Assembly: GCA_902624535.1 (NCBI GenBank)
Contig: CACNYF010000005.1
Location: forward strand, 1-46,355
Direction: 5' to 3'
DNA: 46,355 nucleotides
From: an uncultured Pelagibacteraceae bacterium
GTDB taxonomy: Bacteria; Pseudomonadota; Alphaproteobacteria; Pelagibacterales; Pelagibacteraceae
Within the stretch, counting starts at the first letter, position 1; each line of letters opens with the position of its first letter. Made by a program: the position numbers and the translations under genes. Of this stretch, positions 17,740 through 24,746 are shown one piece after another. The notes below the pieces were generated by a model that saw only the letters and a program-made list of their open reading frames with translations, searched no databases and had not been told where the DNA came from.

Positions 17740-18165
17740 TTAGATAGTTTTGAATAATCTATCGTATTCGTTTTTAATACATTTATTAGAAATATAATAA
17801 ATTTTATTTTGAGAGACTAATTTTGCTGCATTTTCATTGTGAATACCTAATTGTAACCACAATACATTTGCACCAATTTCAATCGTTTGTTTACCTATCT
17901 CCTCAGCTTCCTCACTGGGTCTAAAAACATTAACAATACCGACATGATCTTTTATATCAGTTAGTTTTTTGTAAACTGGCTCTCCATGTATAATTTTATT
18001 GTCAGTAACGGGATTAACAGGAAAAACTTTATAACCTGTGTTTCTTAAATATTTCATTATTATATTTGAAGTTTTTTTTGAGTCTGGGCTTGCTCCAACA
18101 ATTGCTATCGTCCGATAACTTAAATATAGTTCTTTTATCTTTTCATCTACTAATGTTGTATCCAT
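17740..18165 (-). CDS. CoA-binding domain protein (YccU-like), copy B
   Basis: A 141-residue single-domain Rossmann protein of the CoA_binding_2 type: TIAIVGASPDSKKTSNIIMK near residue 16, FPVNPVTDNKIIHGE, VNVFRPSEEAEEIG and NVLWLQLGIHNENAA. The family binds CoA or acyl-CoA-like nucleotides; the cellular role is not known. It lies 3 bp after a paralogue with the same layout, and both are downstream of the ferredoxin and methanethiol oxidase genes. Tandem retention in such a reduced genome suggests the two do different jobs or form a heteromer (inference). Confidence 0.85.
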   Translation of the reverse strand: MDTTLVDEKIKELYLSYRTIAIVGASPDSKKTSNIIMKYLRNTGYKVFPVNPVTDNKIIHGEPVYKKLTDIKDHVGIVNVFRPSEEAEEIGKQTIEIGANVLWLQLGIHNENAAKLVSQNKIYYISNKCIKNEYDRLFKTI

Positions 18166-18168
18166 AAT

Positions 18169-18618
18169 TTAAATTTTAAGATCTAATCGCGGTTTCCAAA
18201 ATGGTCTGAAGAGTTCAATTTTTGGGCATCTATTCATAACTACTTTTAAACCTGCATCTTCAGCAATTTTTGCTGCATCATGATTAATTACACCAATTTG
18301 TCCCCACAATACTTTTGCTCCAATAGATATTGCCTCCTCAGCAATGCCATAAAGATCCTCAGATCTTCTAAATACTTCAACCATATCAACAGGTCTATCG
18401 ATAGAAGATAAATTTGGATAAACTTTTAAATTTCTAATTTCCTTTATACCTGGTCTTGGATTAACAGGTATCATGTCATATCCAGTTTCATGCAAAACTC
18501 GTAATACACCATAGCTAAATTTAGTTTTATCTGGGCTAGCACCTACCATGGCGATTGTTTTAACTGAGCTTAAAATATTTTTTAAATATTCAGCGCTATA
18601 TGGCTCATTGTGGTTCAT
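18169..18618 (-). CDS. CoA-binding domain protein (YccU-like), copy A
   Basis: A 149-residue paralogue of the next gene with TIAMVGASPDKTKFSYGVLRVL, MIPVNPRPGIKEI, VEVFRRSEDLYGIAEEAI and KVLWGQIGVINHDAA; the end contains MNRCPKIELFRP. These are the CoA_binding_2/YccU landmarks in order. It starts 2 bp after the ferredoxin stop, so it belongs to the methanethiol oxidase-ferredoxin transcription unit. Function unknown beyond presumed CoA or nucleotide binding. Confidence 0.85.
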   Translation of the reverse strand: MNHNEPYSAEYLKNILSSVKTIAMVGASPDKTKFSYGVLRVLHETGYDMIPVNPRPGIKEIRNLKVYPNLSSIDRPVDMVEVFRRSEDLYGIAEEAISIGAKVLWGQIGVINHDAAKIAEDAGLKVVMNRCPKIELFRPFWKPRLDLKI

Positions 18619-18620
18619 AA

Positions 18621-18986
18621 TTATTTTTTTTCATCCTTTTTACTTGCGATATCTGCTTTTAATTCATGAGGCTCTAGTGGATCTAGGAAAGGATTTCGAT
18701 ATAATTTATCATGACTTTCGACTCCTATCTCAATTGTACAATCTGTTTTTGCTTTAGCAACACATAAAATAATATATCCATCATTTATTTGTCTATTGTT
18801 TAAAGCAACTTGAGAACGTTGATCCACTTCTCCATTAATTAATTTAGCTGCACATGTAATACATCCCCCGTACTGACATCCATAAGGAAGATCAACACCT
18901 TGATCTCTTAATTCTTGTAATAAAGGCTTTTTTCCATTTACATCAAATGCACTATTGTTTCTGTTTGAAATTGTTATCTTCGTCAT
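18621..18986 (-). CDS. [2Fe-2S] plant-type ferredoxin
   Basis: A 121-residue ferredoxin starting MTKITISNRNNSAFDV. I chose the ATG at 18986, which forms an ATGA overlap with the methanethiol oxidase stop; an in-frame upstream codon at 19007 would put the start inside that gene. The cluster motif is GCQYGGCITC (CxxxxCxxC) with the fourth Cys in IILCVAKAK, about 36 residues on. A 35-residue charged tail follows. It could give electrons to the Rieske oxygenase five genes upstream in the same operon or serve another partner; no reductase gene lies in the window. Confidence 0.9.
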   Translation of the reverse strand: MTKITISNRNNSAFDVNGKKPLLQELRDQGVDLPYGCQYGGCITCAAKLINGEVDQRSQVALNNRQINDGYIILCVAKAKTDCTIEIGVESHDKLYRNPFLDPLEPHELKADIASKKDEKK

Positions 18987-20335
18987 AGCCAGATATCGCT
19001 TGTGCAATCTCCGCCAGGATATCTGCTCTCATGACACCTACTAGGTCCATTTGGCTCTTTACCAAAATCAACAATAAAATCTTTATTAATTTTCATCCCA
19101 CCGTTTTCAACATCACAATCAATCATAATCATTGCTCCACCTTGTTTTCTAATTTCAGGATAAAATTGATTATCCCAAGTAGAAAATAATGATGTTGTTA
19201 CATACATCCTTTTACCATCTAAAGATAATTGATACATTTGAGGTCCACCTGCAATTTTAATACCATTCACTTCTGGAGCCTTTCCTAATAATCCACCCAT
19301 CCAAACTTGACCAGTTAATTTTGGTTTATGTGGATCAGAAATATCATATTGCCTCATATCTCCATGGAGCCAATTATTTATATAGAGATATTTATCGTCC
19401 ATAGAAACTAATATAGCTGACATAACTCCAGGTACAGGGATTGGCCAATCAGGATGTGGTTCATTTTCAACATCAATTATTTTTTCCCATTCCCATTTTC
19501 CCTCTTTTGATTTCCAAAAATGAATTACATTTGCACTTAGCGCTGCACCACAAAATCCATGGCTACTTTCAGGATTATGCATAAATTTTACTTCTAATGG
19601 TATTAAACCATCTTCACCTAAATACATTGTTTGAACTGGCTCTTTTTTTTTAAAATCCCAAACATGGAGTCGTCTACCATATTTCAAATGACCAACTTCC
19701 TCTAAATCAAATCCAGGCATGAAAGTGTTGGGAGCAGCCCATTCAGAACTTACCATTACATTATGTCTTGGCTGATACCAGAAGTCGTAACTAAAAGGTA
19801 TATCTCCCATTGAATTTTCCCATCTACCTACAATTTCAAAATCTTTATTTAAATGTAAATATCCTCCTGGAGCTTCTCCTCTAGCGTCTCCAAGAAAAGA
19901 AATAATTATTTCAGAACCTAGGCAATGAACTGTATGTGGTCCTGATAAATTAGTTTTTTTCTTTATTTCAGATCCATCTACTACTTTATGTATTTTTGGA
20001 GCTCTAGGATCAGATGCAGTATCAACAACATAAATGTTATTGGATCTAACACCTGGTACTAACAAATATTTTCTGCTCATTTTTGCGTCACCATGACAAG
20101 ACGAGCATGCATTCCATCCCATATGATGTAATTCATCACCAATACCTGGCATTTCAAGTCTATGAATTACTTTAGAATAAGTAGGACTTTCAGGATCAAC
20201 ATCGACAGTCGCTAAATAGTCTGGTTTTTGTATTCCTGTCCCTGTGTAGATAGCTATTGTATATAAAAGCTTTTCTTTTGGTGCTTTTATTGCCTCAGAA
20301 GGACTAGCATATCCAGGACCACAGCATCCATCCAT
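18983..20335 (-). CDS. mtoX: Selenium-binding protein 56 family / methanethiol oxidase
   Basis: A 450-residue SBP56 protein closely resembling human SELENBP1 along its whole length. Landmarks: CCGPGYASPSEA at residues 4-15, DYLATVDVDPESP, DELHHMGWNACSSCHGD (the Cys in SSC corresponds to the reactive Cys57 of SELENBP1), SYDFWYQPRHNVMVSSEWAAPN, NWLHGDMRQYDISDP, and the invariant end ESRYPGGDCTSDIW. Bacterial members are periplasmic or cytoplasmic methanethiol oxidases making H2S, formaldehyde and H2O2; no signal peptide is visible here. Methanethiol arises from DMSP demethylation in SAR11-like cells, so the role fits. The ferredoxin gene overlaps its stop by 4 bp. Confidence 0.88.
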   Translation of the reverse strand: MDGCCGPGYASPSEAIKAPKEKLLYTIAIYTGTGIQKPDYLATVDVDPESPTYSKVIHRLEMPGIGDELHHMGWNACSSCHGDAKMSRKYLLVPGVRSNNIYVVDTASDPRAPKIHKVVDGSEIKKKTNLSGPHTVHCLGSEIIISFLGDARGEAPGGYLHLNKDFEIVGRWENSMGDIPFSYDFWYQPRHNVMVSSEWAAPNTFMPGFDLEEVGHLKYGRRLHVWDFKKKEPVQTMYLGEDGLIPLEVKFMHNPESSHGFCGAALSANVIHFWKSKEGKWEWEKIIDVENEPHPDWPIPVPGVMSAILVSMDDKYLYINNWLHGDMRQYDISDPHKPKLTGQVWMGGLLGKAPEVNGIKIAGGPQMYQLSLDGKRMYVTTSLFSTWDNQFYPEIRKQGGAMIMIDCDVENGGMKINKDFIVDFGKEPNGPSRCHESRYPGGDCTSDIWL

Positions 20336-20395
20336 GATTGATTTTCTCCTTTGATTACAACTTAATCTTTTTTTTAAGTGACTTCAACTTAATGG

Positions 20396-21169
20396 TTATT
20401 TGTTTTTCCAACTTGGTTTTCTTTTTTCGATAAATGCACTTATACCCTCTTTAGCATCATAAGATGACATATTAAGTGTCATCATCTTGCTTGTATAATC
20501 ATAAGCTTTGTCAAGAGGCATTTCTAATTGTTTATAAAAACCTTTTTTTCCTATTTTGATTGTTAAATTTGATTTTGATGATATTTTTTTTGCAATATCT
20601 AAAACTTTTTTATTTAAAGATTTTGGATTGTAATGATCATTAATTAATCCAATTTCCTTTGCATATTTTGCACTAATTGGATCTCCAGTAAGCAACATTT
20701 CCATCATTCTTTTTCTGCTAATTTTTCGGCTGACAGCTACCATTGGTGTGCTGCAAAATAATCCAATTTTTACTCCAGGTGTTGCAAATGTTGCAGAGTT
20801 CGTACTATACGCAAGATCACAACTTGCTGCTAATTGACATCCAGCTGCATAAGCTGCTCCATGCACTTTTGCTATTACCGGTTTGTTTCCTTCAACAATT
20901 TGCATCATAAGTTTTGAACAAAGTTTAAAAAGTTTTAGATGATTAGATCTATTTTTTATACCTCTTACCTCTTTTAAATTATGACCTGCACTAAATCCTT
21001 TTCCAGCTCCTTCTAAAATAATGACCCTTGTTTCTTTGTCATTATCTAATTTTTTGAATGCCTTTAATAAAGATGAAAGAGTTTTGTATGATAAGGAATT
21101 ATATGTTTTAGGATCATTAATTAGAACTCTCTTAACCCCTGGTGAAACTTTACTTACTTTTACAGTCAC
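20396..21169 (-). CDS. ECHDC3-type crotonase-fold protein lacking both catalytic glutamates
   Basis: A 257-residue crotonase superfamily protein. The oxyanion-hole segments are present (GKGFSAGHNLKEV near 57-68 and VHGAAYAAGCQLAASCD at 102-118), but the two acid/base glutamates of enoyl-CoA hydratase are Gln112 and Gly132 (FATPGVKIGLFCSTP). This is the pattern of the ECHDC3 subfamily, so classical hydration is doubtful. C-terminal GISAFIEKRKPSW is typical. It starts directly after the nucleotidyltransferase stop and lies 60 bp before the methanethiol oxidase gene. A role as acryloyl- or methylthioacryloyl-CoA hydratase was considered because of that neighbour, but the missing glutamates argue against it. 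Confidence 0.85.
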   Translation of the reverse strand: MTVKVSKVSPGVKRVLINDPKTYNSLSYKTLSSLLKAFKKLDNDKETRVIILEGAGKGFSAGHNLKEVRGIKNRSNHLKLFKLCSKLMMQIVEGNKPVIAKVHGAAYAAGCQLAASCDLAYSTNSATFATPGVKIGLFCSTPMVAVSRKISRKRMMEMLLTGDPISAKYAKEIGLINDHYNPKSLNKKVLDIAKKISSKSNLTIKIGKKGFYKQLEMPLDKAYDYTSKMMTLNMSSYDAKEGISAFIEKRKPSWKNK

Positions 21170-21544
21170 TTATTTTAATTTACCTTCTTCTCTCATCTTA
21201 GCTCTAATTTTAGTTGCTGAAATTTTTTGAATTTCTTCAGGTAAAACTATTTCTTCAATTTTATATCCAACACCTCTTCCATAACAAATATTTGTAATAT
21301 TAGGTACAAGCATAATTTTGAACCTACCTTCAAACTCTGGATTAAGTTTTTCTTCAATATTTTTTTTAACTGTTTCAAAATCAAATGGATTATCATCTAC
21401 TCCTTGAACATCTCTAATTTGAATACATACTTGTCCAGTTTTTTTTATGATTTCTTTAAACAAAGTATAGTGTCCATCATGAAAAGGTTGCCATCTTCCC
21501 AACATTTGTGCAGTAGGTTTTTTATTGTCCCATTGATACGTCAT
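21170..21544 (-). CDS. Small HxGH-type nucleotidyltransferase (NadM/ATP-sulfurylase-like)
   Basis: A 124-residue protein of the nucleotidylyltransferase superfamily. LGRWQPFHDGHYTLF (residues 15-29) carries the HxGH-like ATP motif, DNPFDFETVKKNI resembles the NadM helix, YGRGVGYKI recalls the GRDHAG-type loop, and ISATKIRAKM near the end is the ISSTxxR motif that grips the triphosphate. It is shorter than NadM (about 170) and far shorter than ATP sulfurylase. The start overlaps the kinase gene stop by 4 bp (ATGA). Pairing with an APS-kinase-like protein suggests activation and phosphorylation of a sulfate or other acid, but the substrate is unknown. Confidence 0.75.
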   Translation of the reverse strand: MTYQWDNKKPTAQMLGRWQPFHDGHYTLFKEIIKKTGQVCIQIRDVQGVDDNPFDFETVKKNIEEKLNPEFEGRFKIMLVPNITNICYGRGVGYKIEEIVLPEEIQKISATKIRAKMREEGKLK

Positions 21545-21951
21545 TTATTTAACTCCTCATATATTTTTGGTGCCCAATATTTTGCATCTTGTGTTGTTAC
21601 ATGAAAATCATATTTTTCTGGGTTAACAAACATTTTATTTGTATCCTCAAAACGACCTTCTTTAATTGTATCAACCCAAATAATAAAGTCAGCAGGAAAT
21701 AACTTTCTTGCAGCTGGTGTAGGGCATACAAAATCAGCCACTACATAATTTCCTTCGTCTTTTAATTTTAAAGCAAAGTCTGCCATTCTTTTAGCTTGTC
21801 TTCTTCTACCTTCTTCTGAAAAATCCCAATCATTTGCGGCTTTTCTTACTTCATCAGCATTTAACCTTTTAGCTTTAATTAATGGCGCAAGTTCATCAGC
21901 CAAAGTTGTTTTGCCTGCACCAGGTAAACCCATAATTAATATAATTTTCAT
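21541..21951 (-). CDS. APS-kinase-like P-loop kinase
   Basis: A 136-residue P-loop protein. Walker A is GLPGAGKTTL (residues 8-17); LNADEVRKAANDWDFSEEGRRRQAKRMADFA follows the adenylylsulfate kinase pattern (DxDxxR, then FSxxDR). VVADFVCPTPAARKLF matches the APS kinase strand, and IWVDTIKEGRFEDTNKMF the lid region. It is about 40-60 residues shorter than CysC. It overlaps the downstream nucleotidyltransferase by 4 bp and follows the Rieske gene by 15 bp. True APS kinase activity is possible, but shortened relatives phosphorylate other substrates, so CysC is not assigned. Confidence 0.75.
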   Translation of the reverse strand: MKIILIMGLPGAGKTTLADELAPLIKAKRLNADEVRKAANDWDFSEEGRRRQAKRMADFALKLKDEGNYVVADFVCPTPAARKLFPADFIIWVDTIKEGRFEDTNKMFVNPEKYDFHVTTQDAKYWAPKIYEELNK

Positions 21952-21966
21952 TATTTACTCCTATTC

Positions 21967-23142
21967 CTAAACAATATTACCAGCAACCCACTTATGAAAG
22001 TGATGTGTTGGATTGTCCATCTTAGGAGAAAAATTACCACCATTATAAGCTGGAGAGTTTCTACCTATTTGCATACTTTGAATTATATCTACATCTTCTT
22101 TTTGAATATCTTCCCATTGTTTGTGATTTTTTTGTCTTAGGGATTTATATTTTGTTGAAGTTGCCGCTTCATCTCCAACATAATAAATTTCCATATGCTC
22201 TATTGTAAACTCATGATTGATTGGCTCTAACCAATAAGCATAATAATGATCTTTGTGAATTCCTAACATTACATTTGGAAATAGCGCTACATACTCAGCA
22301 ATATTTTCTTTATCTTTCGGCCAATTAGGAAAACATGGAAACTTTTCATTTTCTTCAAACCTTGGATTATAAACCACTGTTCCCTGTCCAGCAAAACGAT
22401 TCGGAAGGCCTTGTATATGATAGTGATCTTCTAATTTTGAATAAGAATTTAATCCTGGATGAACCCATGGCAAATGATAGCTCTCACAATAATTTTCAAT
22501 TGCAAATTTCCAGTTGCATTTTGCATCCAATTTAAAATAACCATAGTCATTTGCATGATGAATTAATTCTCTATCTTTTAATGGCCAAAATTTTTCCCAT
22601 CTTTCACTTAAAGGATTGATGTAATCCTCAAATGATATTTCATTGCTGTTAATATTAATCATGATTAAATCTAACCAAATATATGATCTTATTTCTTTTA
22701 AATTACTTTTTGATTTATCAAATTCAGGTGTTTGATGAATATTCATGCCGCCTATATGAGGTGTAGCAACTAATTTACCTTCTAAGTCATAAGACCATGA
22801 GTGATATGAGCATCTCATAACATTTCTAATTTTGCCAGCCTCTTTAACTAATTTTACTCCTCTATGACTACAAATATTATGGAAAACTTTTATTTCTTTA
22901 TTCTTTGTTCTTACAATAAGCAAAGGTATTCCAAGTAAATCAATTGGTTTCACATCACCTTCATCTGGAATTGAACTTCCTACTCCTATCACGATCCACT
23001 TATCTTCAAATAATTTTTTTCTTTCAATTAAAGTATATTCTTTGCTGATATAACACTCATTTGGTAAGCCATGAGCTTCACTAATTGGTTTCGATACAAT
23101 ATCTAATTTTTGTTTATCTATAATATTATAAATTTCTGACAT
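21967..23142 (-). CDS. Rieske non-heme iron oxygenase, alpha subunit (quaternary-ammonium oxygenase-like)
   Basis: A 391-residue Rieske oxygenase. The [2Fe-2S] Rieske site is CSHRG (Cys91, His93) and CSYHSW (Cys111, His114). The mononuclear iron site is ENYCESYHLPWVH with His223 and His228, and a C-terminal Asp in KEDVDIIQ (Asp350 or 352). The residue before SYH, which relays electrons between subunits, is Glu220 rather than the Asp of ring-hydroxylating dioxygenases; a Glu here is seen in carnitine- and glycine-betaine-type monooxygenases. No small beta subunit or reductase is adjacent, but a ferredoxin is in the same operon. The substrate may be a methylated ammonium compound; that is inference. 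Confidence 0.85.
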   Translation of the reverse strand: MSEIYNIIDKQKLDIVSKPISEAHGLPNECYISKEYTLIERKKLFEDKWIVIGVGSSIPDEGDVKPIDLLGIPLLIVRTKNKEIKVFHNICSHRGVKLVKEAGKIRNVMRCSYHSWSYDLEGKLVATPHIGGMNIHQTPEFDKSKSNLKEIRSYIWLDLIMININSNEISFEDYINPLSERWEKFWPLKDRELIHHANDYGYFKLDAKCNWKFAIENYCESYHLPWVHPGLNSYSKLEDHYHIQGLPNRFAGQGTVVYNPRFEENEKFPCFPNWPKDKENIAEYVALFPNVMLGIHKDHYYAYWLEPINHEFTIEHMEIYYVGDEAATSTKYKSLRQKNHKQWEDIQKEDVDIIQSMQIGRNSPAYNGGNFSPKMDNPTHHFHKWVAGNIV

Positions 23143-23145
23143 GGC

Positions 23146-23775
23146 TTACTTTATCACTTGATATAAACCTAACCAAGCATTTACATCTTTACTCGCAATG
23201 TAATCTGACTTAAAAAATTTTACCTCTTTCCATTTATTTTGCTGTTTAAGTTGTTCAATCTTTTTATCAAAACCATATTCTTCATATATGCCCTCATTAA
23301 TAGTAAAACAAATTAATCCATCGTTCTTTGTGATCCTGATAAATTCCTCTAGAGCTGGTGGCTTTACATGTCCAAAAGTAAATGTTCCAACACACATAAC
23401 AGAATCATATTCATCATTGTTTTTATTAATTGGTTTGTTCAAATCTACTTGTTCAAGCTCTGCGTAAAGATTATTTGGCACCAATTCTAATAACTTTTTC
23501 GAAAGATCTGCCCCATGAAAATTTTTAAAACCATATTTTTTTAATTCAACTCCCACCAGTCCAGTTCCACAACCAGCATCATAAATTTTTGCATCCCTAT
23601 TTTTTTGGAATTCTGAAAATACTTTTGTTGTTTCTTTTGGCCCTGTGTAATTCCAATCGACCATATCTTTATCATATTTATTACCATCTCCCCACTCATC
23701 GTAATATTTCATCACTTCATCGGTGTCTTTTAACTTATAGATGGGAATTTTGTTACCTACGTCTTTTTGCGCCAT
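23146..23775 (-). CDS. Class I SAM-dependent methyltransferase
   Basis: A 209-residue Rossmann methyltransferase. SAM motif I is KIYDAGCGTGLVGVELKK (residues about 63-80), followed by GADLSKKLLELV (motif II) and YDSVMCVGTFTFGHVKPP. The pattern resembles the METTL27/WBSCR27 group and related small-molecule methyltransferases. It lies between egtD (8-bp gap) and the Rieske oxygenase (3-bp gap), so it presumably works on the same small molecule; a methylated thiol or imidazole would fit, but nothing in the sequence fixes the substrate. Confidence 0.85.
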   Translation of the reverse strand: MAQKDVGNKIPIYKLKDTDEVMKYYDEWGDGNKYDKDMVDWNYTGPKETTKVFSEFQKNRDAKIYDAGCGTGLVGVELKKYGFKNFHGADLSKKLLELVPNNLYAELEQVDLNKPINKNNDEYDSVMCVGTFTFGHVKPPALEEFIRITKNDGLICFTINEGIYEEYGFDKKIEQLKQQNKWKEVKFFKSDYIASKDVNAWLGLYQVIK

Positions 23776-23783
23776 AATAAAAC

Positions 23784-24746
23784 TTACTTTACTTTTAATA
23801 AAAAAACTCCAAAATAATTTTTTTTATCTGTAAAATATTTTATGACTTTAAAGCCAGATTTATTGACTAATTTAATAAAGTTATTTTTTGTATATTTATG
23901 AGAATTTTCAGTGTGAATGGTTTCGTCTTTGGTAAATTTAACGTTCTTTGTATTAATTTTTAATGTGAAATTTTTTTTTGAAATAAGATGCATTTCAATT
24001 CTATTTTTTTTTAAATTGTAGAATGCTTTATGTTCAAAATTTTTAGTTTGAAATTTTAAATTACAAATATTATTTACTACATTTAATATATTTTTATTAA
24101 ATTTAGCTGTTACTCCGAATTTATCATTATAAGCATTTTCAAGAATTTTCTTATTTTTGATTAAATCAACCCCAATTACTAAATAAGAATTTTTACCTAT
24201 AATTTTTGAAAAATTTTTTAATATTTTTTTTGCATTTTTAGGTAAATAATTTCCTATTGTTGATCCTGGAAAAAAACTAACTATTTTTTTTTTATTTTTT
24301 AAAATTTTATTTAATTTTTTTGTCTGACTAAAGTCAGCACATATTGCTGTTACTTTTAAATCTGAGAATTTTTTTGCAATAATTGAGGCATTCTGAAACA
24401 AATATTCCTTACTGATATCTATAGGAATATATTCTTTGGGTTTACTTAACGATTTTATAAATTTATTGATTTTTTTATTTGAACCACTACCAAATTCTAC
24501 AATTGTTGAATTAATTGGTAAGTTCTTTCTTATCTCTTTTTGTAAGTTACCTAATATTTCTAGCTCTTTATTAGTTGGGTAATATTCTTTAAGGTTTGTA
24601 ATTTTATTAAATAACTTTGAACCTTTTTCATCGTAAAAATATTTAGGTAGTAAATATTTTTGTTTTTTATTTAATAATCCTTGTAAGATTAATTTTTTAT
24701 CATCTTGAATTTGATTGTTTATATTTATTAGTTTTAAATTAGTCAC
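23784..24746 (-). CDS. egtD: L-histidine N-alpha-methyltransferase
   Basis: A 320-residue EgtD. Family landmarks are PKYFYDEKGSKLFNKITNLKEYYPTNKE in segments (residues about 35-62), the SAM site VEFGSGSNKK, VSFFPGSTIGNY, and ENSHKYT near 280. EgtD trimethylates histidine to hercynine with three SAM. It is rich in Lys and Asn from extreme AT content but otherwise full length. It starts with GTG overlapping the egtB stop (TAGTG) and has no Shine-Dalgarno, so it depends on reinitiation after egtB. Confidence 0.9.
   Translation of the reverse strand: MTNLKLININNQIQDDKKLILQGLLNKKQKYLLPKYFYDEKGSKLFNKITNLKEYYPTNKELEILGNLQKEIRKNLPINSTIVEFGSGSNKKINKFIKSLSKPKEYIPIDISKEYLFQNASIIAKKFSDLKVTAICADFSQTKKLNKILKNKKKIVSFFPGSTIGNYLPKNAKKILKNFSKIIGKNSYLVIGVDLIKNKKILENAYNDKFGVTAKFNKNILNVVNNICNLKFQTKNFEHKAFYNLKKNRIEMHLISKKNFTLKINTKNVKFTKDETIHTENSHKYTKNNFIKLVNKSGFKVIKYFTDKKNYFGVFLLKVK

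Noticed and set aside
18987..19007. Longer ferredoxin start (seven extra residues)
   Set aside because: The ATG at 18986 forms an ATGA overlap with the upstream stop and begins exactly at the conserved first strand.
18983..20335. Selenoprotein (in-frame UGA) in the selenium-binding protein gene
   Set aside because: The frame has no internal TGA, and the family name does not imply selenocysteine.
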